A stretch of 8,459 nt of DNA from Sphingomonadaceae bacterium. GTDB lineage: Bacteria > Pseudomonadota > Alphaproteobacteria > Sphingomonadales > Sphingomonadaceae. The position numbers and the translations under genes are program-made. The notes under the pieces are model-generated. The model made no database searches. It was given only the letters and a program-made list of their open reading frames with translations, and was not told the origin of the DNA. The first letter of the stretch is position 1, and every line of letters starts with the position of its first letter. Shown here in pieces: positions 1 to 6,707 of this stretch. The DNA lies in assembly GCA_947451875.1 (NCBI GenBank), contig CANGBE010000054.1, positions 1-8,459 of the forward strand, in the 5' to 3' direction.

Positions 1-695
1 CCTGCAAAAAGACGCAAGGCGAAGAAAACGAAGTGCCCGCCGCAACTGCCCCACTTCCTAAGGTTGCGCCGCCTGCGGGCAAGGCATGGACTGACGTCGT
101 TGATACCACGGCAGATGGCGGCATGATCATGGGCAACCCCAATGCTCCGATCAAATTGATCGAATACGGATCGCTGTCATGCCCGCACTGCGCCAAGCTG
201 GCGCAGGAAGGCTTTGCCAAGCTGACGGGAGAATATGTCGCCAGCGGCCGGGTCAGCCTCGAATTCCGCAGCTTTGCCATCCACCCGCAGGATGTTCCAC
301 TTACCGTTCTGGCACAGTGCGCCGGCAAGGAAACCTTCTTTCCGCTGGCCGAACAGGTCTATTCCAACTTTGATGCAATGATGGAGCGCATGCAGAAGCC
401 CGGCGCGGCAGATGCAGCAACCCGCGCCATGTCGCTGCCCGATGCCCAAAAATTCCCGGCGTTTGCCGATGCCATGGGAATGACAGAATTCTTCGCGGCG
501 CGCGGGGTTTCGGTCGATCAGGCCCACGCCTGCCTGGCCGATTCGGCCAAGGTCCAGGCTGTCGCCAAAAACTCGGAAACATGGGGCCAATCAGGCATCG
601 ATTCGACGCCGACCCTGGTGATCAACGCCAGCAAGATCGAGGGGAACACCTGGGCAGAGCTTGAGGCTGCCCTGCAACGCGCAGGCGCACGCTAA
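1..695 (+). CDS. DsbA-family thiol:disulfide protein, 5'-truncated, probable lipoprotein
   Basis: This is a thioredoxin-fold oxidoreductase of the DsbA/Com1 type (Thioredoxin_4-like), expected to act on disulfides of exported proteins. The active site CPHC (180-191) is the same tetrapeptide as in E. coli DsbA. It sits after an N-terminal strand and a GNPNAP turn typical of these proteins. The cis-proline loop STPTLV lies near the C-terminus, with the proline 143 residues after the first active-site Cys. The frame is open to the left edge. A GTG at 33 could start a 220-residue protein, but that form has no export signal. Reading back to the edge gives CKKTQGEENE, with a Cys codon at 3-5. A Cys followed by a charged linker looks like the +1 residue of a lipoprotein, so the signal peptide is probably just outside the window. 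Two further Cys (codons 318-320 and 531-533) lie in the helical part. smc follows 32 bases downstream. Family confidence is high; the exact substrate and the lipid anchor are inferred. Confidence 0.9.
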   Translation, partial: CKKTQGEENEVPAATAPLPKVAPPAGKAWTDVVDTTADGGMIMGNPNAPIKLIEYGSLSCPHCAKLAQEGFAKLTGEYVASGRVSLEFRSFAIHPQDVPLTVLAQCAGKETFFPLAEQVYSNFDAMMERMQKPGAADAATRAMSLPDAQKFPAFADAMGMTEFFAARGVSVDQAHACLADSAKVQAVAKNSETWGQSGIDSTPTLVINASKIEGNTWAELEAALQRAGAR

Positions 696-707
696 GGGGA
701 TAGCACC

Positions 708-716
708 GGGGGGAAG
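708..716 (+). promoter_or_regulatory. Probable ribosome binding site of smc
   Basis: A purine run GGGGGGAAG lies 11 bases before the ATG at 728, inside the 32-base gap after the DsbA-family gene. It is a loose Shine-Dalgarno match. It supports the ATG at 728, which also places the SMC N-terminus exactly where the family's first strand (MRIRRLKLSGFKSF) should begin. I see no convincing promoter or terminator in this gap, so read-through from the upstream gene is likely. Confidence 0.5.
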
Positions 717-727
717 CGGGTTAGCCA

Positions 728-3700
728 ATGCGCATCAGGCGGCTAAAGCTCAGTGGTTTCAAGAGCTTTGTCGAGCCGGCTGATCTGCGCATTGAACCCG
801 GGCTAACCGGCGTTGTCGGCCCCAACGGTTGCGGCAAATCGAACCTGCTGGAAGCCATCCGCTGGGTAATGGGCGAAAGCTCTCCCAAGTCGATGCGCTC
901 GGGCGGGATGGAAGACGTGATCTTCGCCGGCACCACCACTCGCCCGGCGCGCGATTTTGCCGAGGTTGTGCTCCATGCCGAAGATGATGCCGGCGAGGAA
1001 CTCGAAGTCACCCGACGGATCGAACGCGGCGCGGGCTCTGCCTACCGGGTAAATGGCCGCGATGTGCGCGCAAAGGACGTGGCACTGGTCTTTGCCGATG
1101 CCGCGACCGGTGCCCATTCCCCGGCACTGGTCAGCCAAGGCAAGATCGCGGCCGTCATCGCCGCCAAGCCCGCCGAGCGCCGGGCTATGCTCGAAGAAGC
1201 AGCGGGCATTGCCGGTCTGCACGTGCGCCGCAAGGATGCCGAGCAAAAGCTGCGCGCGACCGAAGCCAATCTCGCCCGACTCGAAGACATCAGGGGACAG
1301 CTCGATCAACAGATCGCAGCGCTCCGCCGACAAGCGCGGGCGGCCGAGCGCTACATTTTGTTGTCCGATAAGATCAAGCTAGCCGAAGCTCGGCTGGTCT
1401 ATGCCCGTTGGCGCGATGCAGCCAAGGCTGCAGATGCGGCGCGGACAGAAGCTCAAAGCGCCGAGGTCCGAGTTACCGAAGCGCAATCTGCCATGAAGAT
1501 GGCGCAGGATGCTCAAGCATCCACCGCGAAGGCCTTGGCCGATGCGCGCGAGGAATTGGCTGACCGGCGAGATGATGCCACCGCTCACGGCCACCGGCAG
1601 GCTGCGCTCACCAGCCAGCTCGAAGCCGCAGAACAACGCATGAAAGACCTCGACCGCCAGCGCACCCGGCTGGAGGAAGATCGCGGTGAGGCAGACCGCC
1701 TGACCCGCGATGCCGCCGAAGCCCTCGCCCGGCTGGAGAGGGATCTATCCGACGGACAAGCTGCACTGGCCCGCGACGAGGAGCGTCGTCCGGGCTTTGC
1801 CGCAGCGCAAGAAAATGCCGACCGCGCTGCCCGCACCGCCGAACTGGCCTTGGCTCAGGCCACAGCCGAACAGGCCGGGGTTGAGGCAGAATGGCGCGTA
1901 GCCGATGCCGAACTGGCCGGTGCCAGGCAGCGGTTGACGCGGTTGGAAGATGAGGCTCAGCGGCGGCAGGCGGAAGCCTCTGCGCTTGAACTGGATGCTG
2001 GCCCTGCACAGGCGCTCGTCACCGCACTGGCTGAACGCGAAAAGGCGGGCGGCGCCTTAGCCAGCGCCCGTGCTTTGCTCGAAGCGCAGCAGGCCAGCAA
2101 GGCCGGGCTACAGGAAGCGCGCGACAGCAGCGCCAGCGAATCCGCCGCAGCCCGCGCCGAACTCGCTGGGATCGAGCGCGAATGGTCTGCACTGCAGCGC
2201 GATCGCGAGGCCCGCGCACGGCAGGCCAAGGGCGCTCATGGGCTGACTGCCGCCATCGACAAGGTCCGCGCTGCGCCGGGCTACGAACGCGCACTCGCAG
2301 CCGCGCTTGGGCGTGATGCCAAGGCTGGCCTCGGCGCCGCGCCCAAGGATGGCGAGGGTCGCTTCTGGACCGGGGCATCTGCTCCTAAGCCCGTCAAAGA
2401 CAACCTTGCCGCGCAAGTTCCACTCTGCCCGCCCGAGCTTTCGGCGCGTCTCGCACTGGTTCATGTCGCCGACACCGATGATGGCCGCGATCTGGGACCG
2501 GGCGAATGGCTGGTGACCAAGGCCGGTGCGCTGCGCCGCTGGGACGGATTTGTCGCGCGCGGCGAAGGTGCGGCGGAAGCTGCACGACTGGAGGCGGAAA
2601 ACCGCTTTGTCGAGCTGGAAGCAGAGCTTCCGGCCAAGCGGGTGACGGCTGAACAGGCCGAAGCGGCAGCCGAGCAGGCGACCGCCGAGCTCAAAGCCTT
2701 GCAGCTAACCCTGATCGCCACAGAGCGCGATGTCACGGCTGCTGCCGATGCCGAACGCTCGGCCCTGCGCGCAATGGATCAGGCCGAGGCAGCAGTCGAG
2801 CGCATGGCCGCCCGCCGCGCCGAGATGGCGGCTGCCGCACAAGACAACAAAACGCAGTGCGCCGCTGCCGAGGCCGAATACAAGGCGGCGATGGAGCGCC
2901 GCTCCGCCCTGCCCGATCCCGAAGCGGGCCGCGCCCAGCTTGCTGCCGCGCAGGCCAAGCATGATGCCGCCCGCACCGCGCATCAGGCCGCCCTGGCCGC
3001 CCTCGCCGCGCACGATCAGGCGCTCGCCGTCGCGCGCGAGCGGACTAATGCCCAGCGCTCCGAAATCGGCGGCTGGCGCGCGCGGGCGGGCGATGCCGCC
3101 AATCGCCTTGCCGAAATGGGGCGGCGCTTTGAAGAGATCGAGCAGGAACGCGCGGTTATCGCCGCCAAGCCCGCCTCACTGATTCGCGAGATCGAACTGG
3201 GCGACGAAACCCGCATCCGCCTCTCGGCTGAACTGGCCAAGGCGGAAACTGCTGTCGCCACCATTGGCGAAGAGGCGCGCAAGGCCGATGCCCTGTTCGC
3301 TCAGGCCAACGAAGTGCTTGCTACTGCGCGAGAAGGGCGAGCCGGTGCCGTTGCCCGCGCTGAAAACGAAGAGGCGCGCCGCGCCGAGATGGCCGGCATC
3401 TCCGGCGAACGTTTCCAGTGCCCACCCCCCTTGTTGCCCGAGCGCTTTGAATTCGAAGCCGATCAAGTCGCCGCAGCGGGCGAGGAGTCTGCCGCCCATG
3501 ACCGGCTGGTCGCTGATCGCGAGCGCATCGGCCCGGTCAACCTTGTCGCCGCCGAGGAGCTGAAAGGTGCCGAAGAACGCCACGGAGCCTCGATCGCCGA
3601 GCAGGCCGAACTGACCGAAGCCGTCCACCGCCTGCGCGGCTCAATCGGCAACCTCAATCGCGAGGGCCGTGAGCGTTTGCGTGCTGCTTTCGAGGCAGTC

Positions 3701-4153
3701 GACGGTCACTTCCGCCAACTATTCAGCCGCCTGTTCCAGGGCGGACAGGCCCATCTGGCGCTGGTCGATTCGGACGATCCGCTTGAGGCCGGCCTTGAAA
3801 TCTATGCCCAGCCGCCGGGCAAGCGGCTGCAATCGCTCACCCTGCTCTCAGGCGGCGAGCAGGCGCTGACTGCTGTCGCACTGATCTTCGGCTTGTTCCT
3901 CACCAACCCCGCGCCGATCTGCGTGCTCGACGAAGTCGACGCGCCATTGGACGACGCCAATATCGAACGCTTCTGCGATCTGCTCGACGCCATGGTGGGC
4001 GAGACCGACACCCGCTACCTGATCGTCACCCACAACGCTGTGACCATGAGCCGCATGCATCGCCTGTTCGGCGTAACCATGGTCGAACAGGGCGTTTCGC
4101 GCCTGGTTAGCGTCGATCTGGGCGCGGCGGAGCAGTTGCTTGCAGCGGAGTAA
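728..4153 (+). CDS. smc: Chromosome segregation protein SMC
   Basis: This is the structural maintenance of chromosomes ATPase, the core of the bacterial condensin that with ScpA and ScpB compacts and separates replicated chromosomes. The partners are not in the window. At 1141 residues it is slightly short for the family. In order: N-terminal head with Walker A GPNGCGKSN (31-39), the Arg-loop Arg57 in KSMRSGG, and the Q-loop region VSQGKI (Gln137); an Ala/Glu/Arg-rich coiled coil (about 165-500); a hinge (about 505-617); the returning coil (about 620-925); and the C-terminal head with GPVNLVAAEE (935-944), signature LSGGEQ (1040-1045), Walker B and D-loop ICVLDEVDAPLDD (1064-1076), and a switch His in THN (1101-1103). 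All ATPase motifs are intact. The Cys in Walker A, in place of the usual Ser, and the WDGF-containing hinge are, as I recall, features of alphaproteobacterial SMCs. The hinge is about 50 residues shorter than in B. subtilis Smc. The gene probably shares a transcript with the upstream DsbA-family gene and ends tail to tail with the DUF885 gene. Confidence 0.98.
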   Translation: MRIRRLKLSGFKSFVEPADLRIEPGLTGVVGPNGCGKSNLLEAIRWVMGESSPKSMRSGGMEDVIFAGTTTRPARDFAEVVLHAEDDAGEELEVTRRIERGAGSAYRVNGRDVRAKDVALVFADAATGAHSPALVSQGKIAAVIAAKPAERRAMLEEAAGIAGLHVRRKDAEQKLRATEANLARLEDIRGQLDQQIAALRRQARAAERYILLSDKIKLAEARLVYARWRDAAKAADAARTEAQSAEVRVTEAQSAMKMAQDAQASTAKALADAREELADRRDDATAHGHRQAALTSQLEAAEQRMKDLDRQRTRLEEDRGEADRLTRDAAEALARLERDLSDGQAALARDEERRPGFAAAQENADRAARTAELALAQATAEQAGVEAEWRVADAELAGARQRLTRLEDEAQRRQAEASALELDAGPAQALVTALAEREKAGGALASARALLEAQQASKAGLQEARDSSASESAAARAELAGIEREWSALQRDREARARQAKGAHGLTAAIDKVRAAPGYERALAAALGRDAKAGLGAAPKDGEGRFWTGASAPKPVKDNLAAQVPLCPPELSARLALVHVADTDDGRDLGPGEWLVTKAGALRRWDGFVARGEGAAEAARLEAENRFVELEAELPAKRVTAEQAEAAAEQATAELKALQLTLIATERDVTAAADAERSALRAMDQAEAAVERMAARRAEMAAAAQDNKTQCAAAEAEYKAAMERRSALPDPEAGRAQLAAAQAKHDAARTAHQAALAALAAHDQALAVARERTNAQRSEIGGWRARAGDAANRLAEMGRRFEEIEQERAVIAAKPASLIREIELGDETRIRLSAELAKAETAVATIGEEARKADALFAQANEVLATAREGRAGAVARAENEEARRAEMAGISGERFQCPPPLLPERFEFEADQVAAAGEESAAHDRLVADRERIGPVNLVAAEELKGAEERHGASIAEQAELTEAVHRLRGSIGNLNREGRERLRAAFEAVDGHFRQLFSRLFQGGQAHLALVDSDDPLEAGLEIYAQPPGKRLQSLTLLSGGEQALTAVALIFGLFLTNPAPICVLDEVDAPLDDANIERFCDLLDAMVGETDTRYLIVTHNAVTMSRMHRLFGVTMVEQGVSRLVSVDLGAAEQLLAAE

Positions 4154-4154
4154 G

Positions 4155-4183
4155 CTGGCGCCAGTCGCGCATCACTTCTGCGC
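4155..4183. repeat. Short inverted repeats between convergent smc and DUF885 genes
   Basis: The 18-base gap between the two stop codons contains a perfect 10-base palindrome, CTGGCGCCAG (4155-4164). Next to it is a 5-bp stem GCGCA/TGCGC with a 7-base loop (4167-4171 and 4179-4183), which runs into the end of the DUF885 coding region. The symmetry is seen directly. Neither element is followed by a T-run on either strand, so a role as a bidirectional terminator is only a weak guess. Confidence 0.3.
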
Positions 4184-5989
4184 AGCAATCCAGTCATCAA
4201 CCCGGCGCTCCAGCACCGGCAGAGGCATCGATCCGCCACCAACTACAAGATCGTCGTAAGCCTTGATGTCGAACTTGGCACCCAGCGCAGCTTCGGCCTT
4301 GCGCCGCAGCTCCATGATCTTGAGCATCCCGGTCTTATAGCCCGTCGCCTGTCCCGGCAGCGTGATATAACGCCGCACTTCGGATCGTGCCTGCTGCAGA
4401 TGCAGGCGGCCAGACTTATTCAAGTATTCAACCGCCTGATCCTCAGTCCAGCCCTTGGCGTGGATGCCGGTATCCGTAACCAGCCGCGCCGCACGGAACA
4501 GTTCGGCATCAAGCCGCATGAAGTCTTCCGGAATGTCCTTGTAAGCACCCATTTCCTTGCACAGCCGCTCGGCATAGAGCGCCCAGCCTTCGTTATAGGC
4601 AACATAGCCGCCTGCCGTGCGGAACTTCGGCACGCCCTTTTGCCGCACCGCGATATCGCCCTGCATCACATGGCCCGGGATACCTTCGTGGCACATCAGA
4701 TCGGTGATCGAAGCCGGGTCAACCGTATCGCCGACAAGGTGGACATAGACCCGGCCCGGTCGCACCCCGTCGGGGCTGGGGCCAGAAGCATGGGCCGCGC
4801 CGCCTGCTACTTCACTAAAGCTCGGTTCGCGCACCACTTCGGCGCGGTATTGCGGCAGGATGGTAAAGCGCGCTGGCAAAAGCTCGCGATTGCGGGCGAC
4901 AGCGGCATTGGCAGCGCGCAGGTATTCGGTGCGCGCGGCATCGGTATAGGGCACCGGCGGGAAGCGCTTTTCGCGGTCGGTATAGAATGCGTCACGGTCA
5001 GCCAGACCCGCCTCCCGCGCAAGCGCATCCTGCTCGTCCTCGATGCGCTTCACTTCGGAAAGGCCAGTGGCGTGCACCTGCTCGGGCGACAGATCGAGAG
5101 TGGTGTTGAGCTTAAGTGCAGCCGCATACCAAGCCTTGCCACCTGGCAGCGTAAGTGCACCGACACGTCCTCCAGGAGCGGTCGGCAGCACCGCCTTCGC
5201 CCAAGCGGAGACCCGGTCATAGGCTGGCTTCGTAGCAAGAATCGCCGCACTCGCCTGAGTTAGCAGCGCCTTGGCCTCATCCGTGCTGACTTTGCCGCCG
5301 CCTTCCAGCTTGCCGATCTTGGCGCGGGCATCGGCCATCAGCGGGGAGTCCTTGCCTTCGGAGAAAGGCGCACCGCTGGTGAGGTCCGCGCTGGAAGCAA
5401 TGATCCGCTCAACCTGGAACTTCGGCACGCGAATGCCGAGTTTCTGGGAGACGAGCGTCTGCTGGCGGGCAATATCGAGCATGGCCGGCAGCTTTTGCAG
5501 CCGCGCAATATAGCCACGGATGTCGACTGGTTCCTGCACGGTATGCGTGTTGATCAGGAAATCAGGCAGCTGCGCGTGGGCCGAATAGAGCGTGGAATAA
5601 AACGGCGGCTGATAGCGGCGGAACCGGAACTGCAACTCCATCCGGTCCAGCTCGTTGACCCACATGTCGTAATTGGTCTTGCCCTCTGCCGAGAGCGCTG
5701 CGCGATTAAACGCCGCCTTCATCTGCGCGACGCTGGAGCGGCGCGCCTGCAGGCGGGCCAACTGACCGGTATCAGTGGTGTCATCCCAGCGGTCATTGCC
5801 GTCTTTGATGCCCAGCCGGGTGGCGAGTTGCGGGCGGAGCTTAAGGTCGGCGGCAAATGCGCTGTCAAGGAAGGCAGTCAGACGCGCATCCTCGGTCTGC
5901 GGGCTCGCGGTGGCCGATGCGGCGTGGAGAGGAGCCTGAGCCAATGGGGCGAGTGTCAGGACGGCAAAAGCATAGAGCGAACGGCGCAT
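4172..5989 (-). CDS. DUF885 family protein, exported putative zinc metallopeptidase
   Basis: This is a 605-residue member of the DUF885 family, bacterial exported proteins with a metallopeptidase-like signature; substrate and role are not established. Visible hallmarks, numbered from the chosen start: HEGIPGH (434-440) followed by VMQ, an HExxxGH-type probable zinc site; NEGWALYAE (466-474), which may supply another metal ligand or catalytic Glu; and the family's late motif LPGQATGYKTG (544-554). The N-terminus is a Sec-type signal peptide: Arg2-Arg3, a hydrophobic core, and a likely cleavage after PLHA near residue 23. The start at 5989 is preferred over an in-frame ATG at 6040 because AAGGAGA lies 5 bases before it, and because 6040 would put 17 extra residues ahead of the signal. 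The protein is probably periplasmic; no lipobox is seen. It follows the SRAP gene by 79 bases on the same strand. That gap has no clear hairpin terminator and only a poor promoter-like pair (TTGAGC at 6040-6035). Family call firm; activity inferred. Confidence 0.92.
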   Translation of the reverse strand: MRRSLYAFAVLTLAPLAQAPLHAASATASPQTEDARLTAFLDSAFAADLKLRPQLATRLGIKDGNDRWDDTTDTGQLARLQARRSSVAQMKAAFNRAALSAEGKTNYDMWVNELDRMELQFRFRRYQPPFYSTLYSAHAQLPDFLINTHTVQEPVDIRGYIARLQKLPAMLDIARQQTLVSQKLGIRVPKFQVERIIASSADLTSGAPFSEGKDSPLMADARAKIGKLEGGGKVSTDEAKALLTQASAAILATKPAYDRVSAWAKAVLPTAPGGRVGALTLPGGKAWYAAALKLNTTLDLSPEQVHATGLSEVKRIEDEQDALAREAGLADRDAFYTDREKRFPPVPYTDAARTEYLRAANAAVARNRELLPARFTILPQYRAEVVREPSFSEVAGGAAHASGPSPDGVRPGRVYVHLVGDTVDPASITDLMCHEGIPGHVMQGDIAVRQKGVPKFRTAGGYVAYNEGWALYAERLCKEMGAYKDIPEDFMRLDAELFRAARLVTDTGIHAKGWTEDQAVEYLNKSGRLHLQQARSEVRRYITLPGQATGYKTGMLKIMELRRKAEAALGAKFDIKAYDDLVVGGGSMPLPVLERRVDDWIAAQK

Positions 5990-5994
5990 CGGAA

Positions 5995-6001
5995 TCTCCT
6001 T
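5995..6001 (-). promoter_or_regulatory. Strong Shine-Dalgarno fixing the DUF885 start
   Basis: On the - strand AAGGAGA precedes the ATG at 5989 with a 5-base spacer. It is the best ribosome binding site in the window, and it lies inside the extended reading frame that would start at 6040. This makes the longer start unlikely and places the signal peptide at the true N-terminus. Confidence 0.8.
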
Positions 6002-6068
6002 GAATGCAAGGGAACCTAACAGGCTTCTCGTTATGCTCAACCGTGATTGGCGCAGCGCGGTGTCAGGC

Positions 6069-6695
6069 CTAAATCAGGCGGCTATAGTGTGCAGTCACGC
6101 CGCCAGCCCAGCGCTCTTCGGTATGTTCGGCCACCAACTCGCCCGACCAAGTTTGGCACAATCCAAGCGCATCATCCACTGAACCGCTGACCCAACGCGA
6201 CCAGTCCCCTTCGCACAGGATCACCGGCATCCGGTCATGCACTTCGGCCATCTGCGGGCAGCTATCGGCCATGACCATGGCGTAGCAGTTCCCCCATTCC
6301 GCTGTCTGCCGCCACAGCCCGGCAACCGCGATCACTTCGGTATCGGGCAGCGAATACCAGCTGCGGGTCATCTGTCCGGCTTTGCCCTGCGGTTCTGCCC
6401 ACTGGATCACGGGAACGATGCAGCGGCGGTGCGTGAAGCTGTCGCGCCAAAAACTGGTCAGTAGCTTGTCATCGCGGGCATTGGTCACGGGCTTCGGCTT
6501 CAGCTTCTGCCCCTGCTTTCCGGTGAGCACCAGTGGGAAACCCCAGTTCATCGCCTGCGCCCGGCCATCGGCGACCACCAGCCCCGGATATCCGGGATAG
6601 AGTTCGGTGGCGATATTGATGCCGGGATCAGCTTCCACGGCAAAGAGCTTTGCCACTTCGGCGGTGCCCTTTGTCATGCGGTAGAGGTTACACAT
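6069..6695 (-). CDS. SOS response-associated peptidase (SRAP/YedK/HMCES family)
   Basis: This is a 208-residue SRAP-domain protein. The family (E. coli YedK, human HMCES) uses the amino-terminal Cys, exposed after Met removal, to form a thiazolidine crosslink with abasic sites in single-stranded DNA, shielding them from strand cleavage. Here Cys2 is present, which fixes the start at 6695. The other active-site residues can be matched by alignment to YedK motifs: Asn72 in TNAR, Glu101 in RRCIVPVIQWAEP (replacing the usual FYEW block), and His153 in HDRMPVIL. AGLWR (125-129) is a further family motif. The N-terminus reads MCNLYRM rather than the common MCGR; I recall this as a recurring variant in alphaproteobacteria. 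The gene begins 12 bases after the ubiA stop with only a weak GAGGG upstream, so it is probably co-transcribed with ubiA. I see no LexA-type operator before it, so SOS control is not supported locally. Confidence 0.93.
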   Translation of the reverse strand: MCNLYRMTKGTAEVAKLFAVEADPGINIATELYPGYPGLVVADGRAQAMNWGFPLVLTGKQGQKLKPKPVTNARDDKLLTSFWRDSFTHRRCIVPVIQWAEPQGKAGQMTRSWYSLPDTEVIAVAGLWRQTAEWGNCYAMVMADSCPQMAEVHDRMPVILCEGDWSRWVSGSVDDALGLCQTWSGELVAEHTEERWAGGVTAHYSRLI

Positions 6696-6707
6696 CAGGC
6701 CCAGCCC

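Noticed and set aside
33..35. GTG at 33 as the true start of the DsbA-family gene
   Set aside because: It gives a protein with no export signal, while the frame continues upstream to a Cys that looks like a lipoprotein attachment site.
803..1333. 176-codon open frame on the - strand within smc
   Set aside because: It is opposite the SMC Walker A and N-terminal head, which are clearly the real coding sequence.
1400..3400. Repetitive Ala/Glu/Arg-rich codons in the middle of smc as possible DNA repeats
   Set aside because: The pattern is explained by coiled-coil composition. I saw no exact tandem unit, and the reading frame is intact throughout.
4400..5263. 287-codon open frame on the + strand
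   Set aside because: It lies entirely antisense to the DUF885 gene, whose family motifs cover this stretch. The translation resembles no family I know, and GC-rich coding DNA routinely gives such shadow frames.
5992..5996. GANTC (CcrM-type) site beside the DUF885 Shine-Dalgarno
   Set aside because: Such sites occur at many places in the window, for example within the DsbA-family gene and smc, and nothing ties this one to regulation.
5495..6019. 174-codon open frame on the + strand
   Set aside because: Antisense to the N-terminal half and signal peptide of the DUF885 protein; no ribosome site or recognisable domain.
6013..6040. Promoter for DUF885 (TTGAGC, 16 bases, TAGGTT on the - strand)
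   Set aside because: The -10 box matches only three of six consensus bases, and consensus-like pairs of this quality are expected by chance. It is noted in the gene entry but not called.
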